Below, piece by piece: positions 9,627 to 21,812 of a stretch of DNA of 64,000 nucleotides. The position numbers and the translations under genes were made by a program. The notes beneath the pieces were generated by a model. That model did not search any database, had not been told where the DNA came from, and saw only the letters and a list, made by a program, of their open reading frames with translations. The first letter of the stretch is position 1, and every line of letters begins with the position of its first letter. The DNA is taken from NCBI RefSeq assembly GCF_003865135.1, contig NZ_BHZC01000001.1:3844001-3908000 (forward strand), in the 5' to 3' direction. Source of the DNA: Streptomyces chrestomyceticus JCM 4735. GTDB lineage: Bacteria; Actinomycetota; Actinomycetes; Streptomycetales; Streptomycetaceae.

Positions 9627-9792
9627 TGGGGGTGCGCGTTGTGCGCGGAGGGTTCGGTGGGTGGGGGCTCGGGGTCCCTCCGGGGTCACTCTCCCCCAGC
9701 CTTCGGCCGGGGGAGAGTTGGCCCCCTGCGCGCCCCCGCCCCCACCACGCAACCAATGCGAGCCGAACGTCACCCCAAAACTACCCGCGCGA
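9627..9792. repeat. Dispersed palindromic repeat, copy 1
   Basis: A G-rich arm (GGTGCGCGTTGTGCGCGG onward) leads into a hairpin CTCCCCCAGCC-ttc-GGCCGGGGGAG at about 9690-9715. A C-rich arm that looks like a diverged inverse of the first follows. Near-identical stretches recur at 35829-35913, 36077-36140 and 36577-36668. It occupies the gap between the TIGR03084-like gene and the Fic gene and reaches the last Fic codons. Confidence 0.75.
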
Positions 9793-10983
9793 AGCGCAAA
9801 CGCGGACACCATCGGCACGCGCCAGACACAGGACGTCCCTACCGAACCCCGTAGGGATCGACGTAGGGGGCCACAGACTGACGAACCTCCCGCTGGGCGG
9901 CGTCCATGCGGGGCCCGGGAACGTAGTACCGGCCCGGGCCTTGCCGTGCGGCACCAGCCAGCCCAGCCGAACCAGCTCGCGGATATCGCGGATCGCCTGC
10001 TGATCGGAGAGCTCCGCATCCTGCTGGTAGACAGTGCGCCGCACCTTCGAGCCCCAGAACGCCGGCAACAGCGCAAAGACCATCCGCTCATCCAGCCCGG
10101 ACCGCTCCGCGGCATCGCCGAGGTAGGCCCAGGCGCGGGAGAGCAGATCGGTACGGCGCTGGGCCTGCTGAGCCTGGCGGTGGTGAGCTTCGAGGCAGAA
10201 ACGGACCCACGCGTGCGTGTCCCGCTGCGGGGTCCACGTGGGACCGCCAACCTGTTGCAGGACGCGGTAGTAGCCATACGTGTTCTGCCCGCGGCCGAGC
10301 CACTCCTCGATGGAGGAGAACTCCGGCGGCAGCAGGCTGTCGGCCTCGCGGGCGAACACCAGCGTGGACACAGCGCGGGACATGCGTCCGTTACCGTCCT
10401 TCCACGGATGGATGTTCACCAGGTTCAGGTGGGCCATCGAGGCACGCACGTGCACCGGAGCGTCCACGTCCCCATGGTTGAGCCAGTCGACCAGTTCTGC
10501 CATCAGAGCCGGCACGTCAGAGTGGCCGGGGGCCGTGTAGGCGGACACCAACGGGTCGTCGGGACTGGTCACGTACACGGGCCCGTCCCGCCAGCGCCCC
10601 GGCCGCTTGTCCAGGTGGTGGCCCTGCAGCATGAAGTGCAGGCCATTGATCAGGCCGGCGTCGTAGCGGAAATCGTCACCGGCGTCGGCCAGTGCCTGGA
10701 TATAGGTCATCGTCCGCTGGTAACCCTCCAGCTCGACCCGGGTACGGTCGGCCGTCTCCAGCGGCTCCTCGCCCGCCATCAGGGCCTCGACATCGTCCAC
10801 CGTCGCGGCGTAGCCCTCGATGGTGTTCGACCCGGCGATCGCCCGCGCGGTCAGGTTCCGTCGCAGTTGCCCCGACCAGCGGGGCTGGGCGCGCAGTACA
10901 TGCCGCAGCTTTTGCCGCATCTCCTCGATCTCCGCGAGAACGCGGTGATCATCGCCGTCCAGCGACGGAGTCTCGTACAACAT
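9781..10983 (-). CDS. Fic family protein with class II inhibitory motif
   Basis: Fic-domain protein of 400 aa, expected to transfer AMP (or another nucleotide moiety) to a hydroxyl of a target protein. The catalytic loop HPWKDGNGR (192-200) matches HPFxxGNGR except that Trp replaces Phe. An N-terminal inhibitory helix motif SNTIEG (52-57, pattern [S/T]xxxE[G/N]) marks class II self-inhibition. A winged-helix-like segment near residues 325-355 suggests DNA or partner binding. There is no adjacent small antitoxin gene, as expected when the inhibitor is built in. The start at ATG 10983 lacks a clear ribosome site and may be leaderless. The last 30 or so residues run toward the repeat element, so the native C terminus may have been altered. 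Confidence 0.88.
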   Translation of the reverse strand: MLYETPSLDGDDHRVLAEIEEMRQKLRHVLRAQPRWSGQLRRNLTARAIAGSNTIEGYAATVDDVEALMAGEEPLETADRTRVELEGYQRTMTYIQALADAGDDFRYDAGLINGLHFMLQGHHLDKRPGRWRDGPVYVTSPDDPLVSAYTAPGHSDVPALMAELVDWLNHGDVDAPVHVRASMAHLNLVNIHPWKDGNGRMSRAVSTLVFAREADSLLPPEFSSIEEWLGRGQNTYGYYRVLQQVGGPTWTPQRDTHAWVRFCLEAHHRQAQQAQRRTDLLSRAWAYLGDAAERSGLDERMVFALLPAFWGSKVRRTVYQQDAELSDQQAIRDIRELVRLGWLVPHGKARAGTTFPGPAWTPPSGRFVSLWPPTSIPTGFGRDVLCLARADGVRVCASRG

Positions 10984-10989
10984 GCCACG

Positions 10990-11018
10990 ATGTCACCATG
11001 ACTGGATAATCGTGTCAA
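10990..11018 (-). promoter_or_regulatory. Predicted promoter of the Fic gene
   Basis: On the minus strand a perfect TTGACA (11013-11018), a 17-nt spacer and TGACAT (10990-10995) end 6 nt before ATG 10983. Transcription would start at or next to the start codon, consistent with a leaderless mRNA. The -10 is a weak match. Confidence 0.45.
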
Positions 11019-11045
11019 CCTGTTCACGTGTCGGGCGCGCGACCG

Positions 11046-12029
11046 TCACTCCTTCCCCATCCCACCCCCACCCCGCACCGCCCCCACACTCGCCAACACC
11101 ACCAACCCGATCGCCACCACCTCGGCCCACCCCAGCGCCTGGTGCAGGACCAGGAAGCCGGCCAGGGCGGCGGCGGCCGGTTCCAGGCTCATCATGACGG
11201 CGAAACCCGAGGCGGGGAGTTTGCGGAGGGCGAGGAGTTCGAGGGTGTACGGGGTGACCGAGGAGAGCAGGGCGACGGCGGCGCCGAGGCCGAGGGTGAC
11301 CGGGTCGAGCAGAGCCGTACCGGCGGTGGAGATGCCGAGCGGCAGGCTCAGCAGCGCGGCCACGGTCATCGCCAGGGCCAGGCCGTCCGCCTGCGGGAAG
11401 CGCTGACCGGCGCGGGAGGACAGCAGGATGTACGCGGCCCACAGGGCGCCGGCCGTGAGGGCCAGGCCGGCGCCGAGGGGGTCGAGTCCGTCGAAGCCCT
11501 CCCGGCCGAGCAGGGCCACTCCGCCCAGCGCGAGCGCGGCCCACAGCAGGCTCAGTGCCCGGCGTGAGGTGACCACCGACAGGATCAGCGGGCCCATGAA
11601 TTCCAGGGTGACGGCGGCGCCCAGCGGGATGCGGTCGATCGCCCCGTAGAAGAGGGAGTTCATGCCGGCCAGCGCGACGCCGAAAGCGAGGACCGTGGCC
11701 CAGTCGCCCCGCGAGTAACCGCGCAGCCTCGGGCGGCAGGCGATCAGCAGGACGAGTGCGGCGACGACCAGCCGGAGGGTGACCACGCCGAGCGCGCCGG
11801 CCCGCGGGAAGAGCAGTACCGCGACCGAGGCGCCGAACTGCAGCGAGATGATGCCGCCGATGACCAGCGCCACGGACGTCAGGCGCCCGCCCGTCGCCGC
11901 TCCCTGTTCGGCGGCCCGGACCTCGGGGGAGGCCGGGACCGCCTCGGACGCCGGGGCCGTGACCGGTGTCGGCTCCGGGACCGGAGGTATGGGCGGGAGG
12001 CTGCTGGACTCGTGGCGCGACTCGTTCAC
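11046..12029 (-). CDS. EamA/DMT-family transporter
   Basis: Integral membrane protein of 327 aa with two EamA repeats and about ten hydrophobic helices (for example VALVIGGIISLQFGASVAVLLF and AGLALTAGALWAAYILLSS). It has a hydrophilic Pro/Ser-rich N-terminal tail of about 50 aa. Family members export amino acids or metabolites, or are drug/metabolite carriers; the substrate cannot be told from sequence. The conserved LEPAAAALAGFLVLHQALGWAE segment in the second repeat is typical of RhtA-like exporters. GTG 12029 was taken as the start; the ribosome site is weak. It is followed by the Fic gene about 60 nt downstream but probably has its own transcript. Confidence 0.88.
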   Translation of the reverse strand: MNESRHESSSLPPIPPVPEPTPVTAPASEAVPASPEVRAAEQGAATGGRLTSVALVIGGIISLQFGASVAVLLFPRAGALGVVTLRLVVAALVLLIACRPRLRGYSRGDWATVLAFGVALAGMNSLFYGAIDRIPLGAAVTLEFMGPLILSVVTSRRALSLLWAALALGGVALLGREGFDGLDPLGAGLALTAGALWAAYILLSSRAGQRFPQADGLALAMTVAALLSLPLGISTAGTALLDPVTLGLGAAVALLSSVTPYTLELLALRKLPASGFAVMMSLEPAAAALAGFLVLHQALGWAEVVAIGLVVLASVGAVRGGGGMGKE

Positions 12030-12112
12030 GAGCCCACGCTAAGGCCCGCCTCCCACGCCATGAAATGTGATTCCCACCTGGTGGACACGACGGAACGGGG
12101 CGTCCCGTACGG

Positions 12113-15100
12113 TCAGGGCTGCGGCGGGGTCTCCTCGGCCGACCGGCCTCCGGGCAAGGAACCGCCCGTCCCCCCGGCCGCCTCCGCGGCCACCGCCTCC
12201 GCCAGCACCTCCGCCAGGTGCCGCGCCCGCCGCCCCGTGAGCTGATCGATCTGGGTGCGGCAGGAGAAGCCGTCCGCGAGGACCTCCGTGCCGGGGGCCG
12301 CGTCCCGTACGGACGGCAGGAGCTGTTCTTCCGCACAGGCCACGGACACGTCGTAGTGGCCACGCTCGAAGCCGAAGTTCCCGGCCAGTCCGCAGCAGCC
12401 GCCGCTCAGACCGCCGTCCAGCCCGGCACGGGCGCGCAGGCGCTGTTCGGCCGCCTCGCCGAGTACGGCGTGCTGGTGGCAGTGGGTCTGGCCGACGGCC
12501 GGGCGGTCCACGCGCGGGGGCTGCCAGGCGGGTGCCTGTTCCTCCAGGGTCTGGGCGAAGGTCCGTACGGACGCGGCGACCCGCGCGGCCCTCGGGTCGT
12601 CGGAGAGGAGTTCGGGGAGGTCGGTGCGGAGGGCGGCCGCGCAGCTCGGTTCGAGGACGGTGAGCGGGGTGCCGTCCGCCAGTAGCGGGTCGAGGGCGTC
12701 CACCGTCCGGCGCATGACTGCGCGTGCCTGGTCGAGCTGGCCGGTCGAGACGTAGGTCAGGCCGCAGCACAGCGACGCCCGGCGGCGGCCCGCCTCGGGC
12801 AGGCGTACGTCGAGGCCCGCGGCCTCCAGGACGCGGACGGCGGCACGGCCCACCTCGGGAGCGAGGTAGTTGGTGAAGGTGTCCGGCCACAGCAGGAGCG
12901 CCGACCGCTCCGGAGCCCCTGCCGACCCCGCTGACCCCGTAGCCACCACTGGACCCGTCGACCCCGCCAACCCCTCCGACCTCCCCGGCCCCTCCGGGGC
13001 CATCCGCTTCGACCACCACCGCACGAACGGCTCCGTCGCCAGCTCAGGAATCGCCCGCTGCGGCGCGATGCCGCCCAGGCGTTTCCCCGCCCCGGCCAGC
13101 GGCGTCCTGGCCAGGGCGTTGAGCAGCGGCGCGACGGGAGCGGCCGCGCGCAGCCAGCGCGGCAGGCGGCCCATCGAATAGTGCGAGGCGGGCCGCAGCC
13201 GCCCCGCGTAGTGGTGGTGCAGGAACTCGGCCTTGTACGTGGCCATGTCGACGCCCACGGGGCAGTCGCTGCGGCAGCCCTTGCAGGACAGGCAGAGGTC
13301 CAGCGCGTCCCGTACCTCCTCGGAACGCCAGCCGTCGGTGATCACCTCGCCCGCGAGCATCTCGTGCAGCAGCCGGGCGCGGCCCCGGGTGGAGTGCCGC
13401 TCCTCGCCGGTGGCGCGGTACGACGGGCACATGACGGCCGACGCGCTCGGGGCGCTGTTGCGGCACTTGGCGACGCCGACGCAGCGCCGTACGGCCGCCG
13501 AGAAGTCCCCGCTGTCGTGCGGGTAGCCGAACTCCACGTCCACCGGCTTCCGCGGCAGCGGCGCGAAGCGCAGGTTCTCGTCCATCCGGTCCGGCCGGAC
13601 CAGCATGCCGGGGTTCAGGCCTCCCGCCGGGTCCCACAGGTCCTTGAAACGTTCGAAGAGGCCGACCAGTTCGCCGCCGTACATCTTGGGCAGCAGTTCG
13701 GCGCGTGCCTGCCCGTCGCCGTGCTCGCCGGAGAGCGAGCCGCCGTGCGCCACGACCAGGTCGCCCAGGTCGCAGGAGAACTCGCGGAACCGGCGGATCC
13801 CGGGCTCGCTCAGCAGGTCGAAGTCGATACGGACGTGGATGCAGCCGTCGCCGAAGTGCCCGTACGGCGTGCCGCGCAGGCCGTGCTGGGCCAGCAGGGC
13901 CCGGAAGTCCCGCAGGTAGGCGCCGAGCCGCTCGGGCGGCACCGCGCAGTCCTCCCAGCCGGGCCACGCCTCGGAGCCGTCCGGCATACGGGTCGCGGTC
14001 CCGGCCGCGTCCTCGCGCACCCGCCACAGGGCGCGCTGCCGCGCCGGGTCCGTCACCACCATGTGATCGGTGGTGGCCGCGCCCGCGCCCCGGCACAGTT
14101 CCTCGGCGCGGGCGAGTGCCTCCGCGGGCGTCCCGCCGCCCATCTCGACGAACAGCCAGGCGCCGCCCTTGGGCAGGCCCCTCGCGTCCCCCACCAGATC
14201 GGCCGCCATGCCTTCGACGGTCAGCGGCCTTCCCCCACTCTCGGCTTCGCTCGACCGGGGGACCCCCACGGCAGCAGCGTGTGCGCCGCCTCTGCCGCCG
14301 CGCTCTCGTCCGTGTACCCGAGTACCGCCAGGGCCTTCGCGGCGGGCGGCCTGACCAGCGCGACGGTGGCCTCGGTCAGCACGCCGAGCGTGCCCTCGCT
14401 GCCGGTGAGCGCCCGCGCGAGATCGATGCCCTTCTCGGGCAGCAGGGCGTCCAGCGCGTAACCGGAGATGCGGCGCGGGAGTTCGGGGTAGCCGGTGCGC
14501 AGCAGTGCCAGATCACCGTTCACCAGGTCCCGTACGCCGTCCCGCAGCCGCTGCGGGAGCGCGTCCAGTGCCGCCGCGCCCCGTCCGGCGCGCAGCCGCT
14601 CGCCCCCGTACGTCAGCACCTCCAGCGCGCGCACGCTGTCGGCGGTGGTGCCCCACGCCACCGAGTGCGAGCCGCAGGAGTTGTTGCCGATCATGCCGCC
14701 GAGGGTGCAGCGGCTGTGGGTGGACGGGTCGGGCCCGAAGGTCAGGCCGTGCGCGCCGGCCGCCGCCCGCAGGTCGTCCAGGACCACGCCCGGCTGGACG
14801 ACCGCCGTACCGGCCTCGGCGTCCAGCGACACGATGCGCCGCAGGTGCCGGGTGAAGTCCAGCACCACGCCGACGCCGGTGGCCTGCCCGGCGATGCTCG
14901 TCCCGCCGCCGCGCGGCACCACCGGCACGCCGTGCTCGCGGCACACCCGCAGGGCGGCGGCGACGTCCTCCGCGTCCCGCGGGGCGACCACCGCGCGCGG
15001 TACCCGGCGGTAGTTGGAGGCGTCCATCGTCATCAGCGCCCGGTCCCCGGCGGCGACCGAGACCTCGCCGCGTACGGCGTCGGCCAACTCCCGGGCCAGT

Positions 15101-15147
15101 TCCCGCGTCCCGTCCGGTGTCCCGCGTGTCTTCGTAAGATCAGCCAT
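12113..15147 (-). pseudogene. FAD-linked oxidase/Fe-S oxidoreductase fusion (GlcD-GlcF or D-lactate dehydrogenase type), frameshifted at a repeat insertion
   Basis: Large two-part oxidoreductase of 1011 aa after repair, predicted to oxidise a 2-hydroxy acid such as D-lactate or glycolate and feed electrons to the membrane. The N-terminal FAD_binding_4 domain shows VVPRGGGTSIAGQATG and the IGNNSCGSHSVAWG loop. The C-terminal half has Fe-S cysteine clusters (CVGVAKCRN..MCPSYRATGEERHSTRGRAR and LCLSCKGCRSDCPVGVD) and CCG-type motifs (SLCCGLTY, GGCCGLAGNFGFERG). The frame breaks at 14263-14267 inside a 39-nt Streptomyces-type repeat. Adding one base makes the repeat read as an in-frame insert GVPRSSEAESGGR. 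ATG 15147 is the start. The rest of both halves is intact, so an enzyme is probably made if the missing base is an error. Confidence 0.85.
14231..14269. repeat. Streptomyces-type short interspersed repeat inside a coding sequence
   Basis: The stretch holds TCCCCCACTCTCGGCTTCGC followed by TCGACCGGGGGACCCCCAC, a hairpin-forming sequence that I recall as abundant between genes in Streptomyces. Read in the gene's frame (after one-base repair) it adds about 13 residues between the FAD-binding and Fe-S regions. Confidence 0.6.
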
Positions 15148-15218
15148 GCCCCCAGCCTGCCCACTCGGCCGGGGGCGCGCCCTTCCGTTTTCCTGCTCTC
15201 TGCCCGGCCGCCGCCCGG

Positions 15219-16658
15219 TTACGCCCGGAACAGGTTCTCCGGGTCGTACGCCGCCTTGGCGGCGGTCAGCCTCCGGTACATGTCCTCCTCGTACGCGTCG
15301 GCCACCGCGTCACCGTGATCGCCGAACAGGAAGTTGACGCTGCGGCCGAGCGCCCTGGGCGCCAGCGCCGCCCGGACCCGCGCGTGCAGGGCCCGTACGG
15401 ACGCGACGTCCGTGCCGTCCAGCGGCGACAGCAGGCGCAGCAGGTACCGCGCGCCCCGGTGGCCGACGGAGCCGCCGCCAGTCGCGAGCGCGCCGCCGAG
15501 GTGGTTGAGCTGCACCACGGTCATCATCGGGGCGTCCGGCCCGGTCAGCGCGGTCACCTCGCGCAGTTCCGCCGCGTCCAGCCCGCTGAGCAGGACGCTG
15601 TCGCCGTCGTAGGCGTGCGGCGTCTCCGGGTCCTGGTGGATGGTGTGCGACTCGGTGTACGGCATGTCGCGCAGCGTGTCGGCGACCCGCGGCCCGACCG
15701 CGCGCAGCGGCGCGACCAGCCGCTCCCCCTCGGCCGCCGGCCCCGTGTACGCGATCCGGATGTGCGCGAGGTAGCGGCCGCGCAGATGGCCGGGCACCGC
15801 CGGGATGTCCGGGTACACGATCAGGCCGACCGACGAGGTCAGCGCGTCGGGCAGGTCCTCGGTCCAGGCCAGGTACGCGGTCAGCGCCTCGTCCATCAGG
15901 TCGGCCCCGAAGACCAGTTGACCGCCGTACACCCGCGCCACCGGCACCAGCCCGAACTCCAGGCCGGTCACCACCCCCAGCCCGTGCCCGCCGCCGAGCA
16001 GCGCCCCGAACAGGCTGGGCTCGCGCTCCGGCGTGACCCAGCGCAGCGCGCCGTCCGCGGTGACCACTTCCACCAGCCGCACCCGGTCCGACGCATAGCC
16101 GAACTCCCGGCCCAGGATGCCCAGCCCGCCTCCGAGCGTGTAACCCACCACCCCCACGCCGGGTGACGACCCGTTCACCGGCGCCAGCCCGTGCGGCGCG
16201 GCCTCCTCGATCACATCGGCCCAGAGCGCACCCGCCCCGGCCCACACGGTGCCCGCCTCCGCGTCGACCCGCACCTCGTCCATCCGGCGCGTGCTGACCA
16301 GCACTCCCCCGTCGGACGGCGCGGCCAGCCCGTGCCCGGTCGACTGCACGGACACCGGCAGCCCGTTGGCCCGCGCGTACCGCACCGCCGCCACGACGTC
16401 CGCCGCCGTGTCCGCCCCGACGATCACCGAAGGGCGGTGGACGTGCCCGCTCTGGAACCCGGTCCGCTCCGCTTCGTACCCGTCGTCACCTGGCACGAGG
16501 ACGATGCCGGTGACGCGCGAGGCCAGCCCGGCGAGGGAGCCGAAGGCGTCGTACGCAGCAGGGGCTTCGGTGATGGCCGACGGGGCGGCAGCGGAAGCGG
16601 CGGACGAACCCGGCGAACCGGACGGGGCGGCGGAAACATCGCTGTACGTGGTCTTCAT
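15219..16658 (-). CDS. FAD-binding oxidoreductase, BBE-like
   Basis: Flavoprotein of 479 aa with a PCMH-type FAD-binding domain (residues about 60-240: RPSVIVGADTAADVVAAVRY, SVQSTGHG, GYTLGGGLGILGREFGYASD) and a C-terminal BBE motif (RSVNFLFGD, AKAAYDPENLFRA). The His in STGHG is the likely covalent FAD site. A second Cys attachment site is not evident: the expected CxGV position reads GVGVVGYTLGGG, so bicovalent linkage is unlikely. ATG 16658 (MKTTYSD) is preferred to upstream in-frame extension. It is divergent from a WYL regulator across an 83-bp gap with a perfect inverted repeat. The substrate is unknown; family members oxidise sugars, alkaloids or polyketides. Confidence 0.87.
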   Translation of the reverse strand: MKTTYSDVSAAPSGSPGSSAASAAAPSAITEAPAAYDAFGSLAGLASRVTGIVLVPGDDGYEAERTGFQSGHVHRPSVIVGADTAADVVAAVRYARANGLPVSVQSTGHGLAAPSDGGVLVSTRRMDEVRVDAEAGTVWAGAGALWADVIEEAAPHGLAPVNGSSPGVGVVGYTLGGGLGILGREFGYASDRVRLVEVVTADGALRWVTPEREPSLFGALLGGGHGLGVVTGLEFGLVPVARVYGGQLVFGADLMDEALTAYLAWTEDLPDALTSSVGLIVYPDIPAVPGHLRGRYLAHIRIAYTGPAAEGERLVAPLRAVGPRVADTLRDMPYTESHTIHQDPETPHAYDGDSVLLSGLDAAELREVTALTGPDAPMMTVVQLNHLGGALATGGGSVGHRGARYLLRLLSPLDGTDVASVRALHARVRAALAPRALGRSVNFLFGDHGDAVADAYEEDMYRRLTAAKAAYDPENLFRA

Positions 16659-16677
16659 GCGGACACCGTCCCGCCAT

Positions 16678-16700
16678 AACCTGACATCGGCCGTCAGGTT
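16678..16700. promoter_or_regulatory. Palindromic operator between the FAD oxidase and WYL regulator genes
   Basis: Perfect 8-bp inverted repeat AACCTGAC-N7-GTCAGGTT centred in the 83-bp divergent gap. It is the only clear dyad there. This is a good candidate site for the adjacent DeoR/YafY-type regulator, which would control its own gene and the oxidase. Confidence 0.6.
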
Positions 16701-16741
16701 TTCCGTGCGGTCCCCCTCGTCCCCTCCGGAAGACTGACCGC

Positions 16742-18912
<2,171 letters not shown>

Positions 18913-18928
18913 GAAGCACGGCGTACGT

Positions 18929-18967
18929 GTCCGGGCCCCGGCGGATGTGACCCGCCGGGGCCCGGAC
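18929..18967. terminator. Bidirectional terminator between serC and the ABC permease
   Basis: Perfect 16-bp stem GTCCGGGCCCCGGCGG / CCGCCGGGGCCCGGAC with a 7-nt loop, no U-tract, between convergent genes. Confidence 0.8.
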
Positions 18968-18980
18968 GCGTTCCGGGGCT

Positions 18981-19822
18981 TCAGCGGCTGAGGCGCTGGA
19001 AGCGGCGTACCGCCAGCGGCAGGAAGACCGCCGTGAGCGCCAGCGGCCAGACCACCGCCATCAGCAGGGCGTGCTGTTCGATCCAGCTATCCCCCAACGT
19101 GCCGGGGCGGCCGAAGAGTTCACGTACGGCGTTCGCCGTCGAGGAGACCGGGTTCCACATCGCGATCATCCCCAGCCAGTCCGGCATCATCGACGGCGGT
19201 GTGAAGACGCTGGAGATCATGCCGAACGGGAAAGCCAGCGCGAACAGTCCGCCCGCCGCCTCCTGGTTGGGCACCAGCAGGCCCAGCAGCACCCCGACCC
19301 AGATGAGCGCGAAGCGCAGGTGCAGCAGCAGGGCGAACGCGGCCAGCGTGGCGAGCACGCTGCCGTCCGAGCGCCAGCCGACGACGACGGCGATCGCCGC
19401 CAGCACCGCGAGGTCCAGCGCGGCACCGCACACGTCCGCCACGCCCCGGCCGCTGACCACCGCCGACCGCGCCATCGGCATCGAACGGAAGCGGTCGGTC
19501 ACCCCCCGGTCCTTGTCGACCGCGACCAGCATCGCGGTGTTCATGAAGCCGAAGGCCATGGTCATGGCGAACATGCCGGGCATGGCGTAGTCCCGGTAGG
19601 AGCCCTCGCCGCCGACGTCCATCGCGCTGCCGAAGACGTAGACGAAGAGCAGGACGGAGACGATCGGGAAGCCGAGCTGCCAGGCGATGTTGGCGGGCTG
19701 TTTGAGGAGGTGGGTGAGGTCGCGGCGGACGATGGTCCAGCAGTCGGCGATGGCCCAGTACAGGTGCCGCTCGGGAGCGGGAGCGGGAGTAAGCGCGGGC
19801 GCGGGGGCTCCGGTGGGGGTGC

Positions 19823-19826
<4 letters not shown>
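18981..19826 (-). CDS. ABC-2 type drug exporter permease (DrrB-like)
   Basis: Membrane subunit of 281 aa with six predicted helices (for example [43 protein letters not shown]) and the ABC-2 family segment [14 protein letters not shown] near the C terminus. The soluble N-terminal tail is Pro/Ala-rich. GTG 19826 overlaps the ATPase stop (GTGA), so the pair is translated together. It forms the channel of a DrrAB-type exporter for a hydrophobic drug or lipid. Expression is probably set by the divergent TetR gene. Confidence 0.9.
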
Positions 19827-20821
<995 letters not shown>

Positions 20822-20849
20822 GCGCCTCCCCGCCCTTCCCGGCTTCCCG

Positions 20850-20918
20850 AAACCGGGTACGCCGTACTCAGTTATCGGGTCCACCGTACCCAACAATCGC
20901 GTACGGCGTACCCGGTTT
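20850..20918. promoter_or_regulatory. Paired TetR-type operators between drrAB-like genes and tetR
   Basis: AAACCGGGTACGCCGTAC (20850-20867) and its exact reverse complement (20901-20918) form an 18-bp perfect inverted repeat separated by 33 bp. Each arm also holds its own small dyad GTACG-C/G-CGTAC, as expected of a TetR dimer site. Two dimers could bind and block both divergent promoters. The right site lies about 28 bp upstream of the tetR -10 TAGACT (20946-20951). Confidence 0.75.
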
Positions 20919-20960
20919 TTGCGCGGCGGCCGGGACACCGGCTCTTAGACTGGGCGCACC

Positions 20961-21728
20961 ATGACGACAGAACACAGCGGCAGCGGTGACGCGGCACGCA
21001 GCATGGAGCTGCTCTGGGGCACCGGCGAGCGGCCCACCCGCGGGCCCAAGCCCGGCCTGACCCTCGACCGGATCGTCAGCGCCGCGGTGGCGGTCGCCGA
21101 CGCCGAGGGGATCGGCGCGGTCTCGATGCGCCGGGTCGCCGCCGAGCTGGGCGTCGGCACGATGTCGCTGTACCGCTACGTCCCGGGCAAGGGCGAGCTG
21201 CTGGACCTGATGCTCGACAAGATCGCGGCGTTCGGCGCCGACGCGTTCCCCGGGCCCGAGGCCGGCTGGCGGGCCGTCCTGGAGAACGTCGCGCGCCGCG
21301 CCTGGCAGCTCCACCACCGGCACCCCTGGCTGCTCCAGGTCGACCAGACGCGGCCGCTGCTGGGCCCCAACTCGGTGGACGTGCTGGAGCACACGGTCCG
21401 CGGGATGTCCGGCCTCGCCCTGCCCGACCCGGAGAAGATGCGGCTGCTGACGGTCGTGGAGGGTTACGTCGCGGGCGCGGCGCGTACCCGGCTGAACTCG
21501 GCGCTGGCCGAGAAGCGCACCGGCATCACCGACGAGGAGTGGTGGAAGATCCAGGGCCCCTTCCTCGTCAAGGCGATGGAGAGCGGCCGCTACCCGTACC
21601 TCGCCGGGCTCTCCGAGGACACCTTCAGCTTCGAGGACGACGGCGACGAAGGCGACGCCCTGTTCGAGCTGGGCCTGGGGCGCCTGCTCGACGGCTTCGC
21701 GGCGTACATCGAGAAGCGGGGCGGCTGA
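20961..21728 (+). CDS. TetR family transcriptional regulator
   Basis: Regulator of 255 aa. The TetR N-terminal HTH covers about residues 33-80 (LDRIVSAAVAVADAEGIGAVSMRRVAAELGVGTMSLYRYVPGKGELLDLM), preceded by a 30-aa tail typical of the TetR_C_1 (drug-sensing) subgroup. An acidic stretch (FEDDGDEGD) sits near the C terminus. It is divergent from an ABC drug exporter and flanked by paired palindromes, so it is probably a ligand-released repressor of the exporter and itself. ATG 20961 lies 9 nt after TAGACT with no good ribosome site. Confidence 0.92.
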   Translation: MTTEHSGSGDAARSMELLWGTGERPTRGPKPGLTLDRIVSAAVAVADAEGIGAVSMRRVAAELGVGTMSLYRYVPGKGELLDLMLDKIAAFGADAFPGPEAGWRAVLENVARRAWQLHHRHPWLLQVDQTRPLLGPNSVDVLEHTVRGMSGLALPDPEKMRLLTVVEGYVAGAARTRLNSALAEKRTGITDEEWWKIQGPFLVKAMESGRYPYLAGLSEDTFSFEDDGDEGDALFELGLGRLLDGFAAYIEKRGG

Positions 21729-21745
21729 CGGGCGGGAGACCGGGC

Positions 21746-21779
21746 GCCCCCAAGAGCGGGCACGCCCGAGACCGGGGGC
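21746..21779. terminator. Hairpin between convergent tetR and beta-propeller genes
   Basis: GCCCCC (21746-21751) pairs with GGGGGC (21774-21779), with a smaller CGGGC/GCCCG dyad inside. It is the only strong secondary structure in the 84-bp convergent gap. Confidence 0.4.
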
Positions 21780-21812
21780 CCTTAGAACGGGCGCGCCCGG
21801 CCTCCCCACGCC

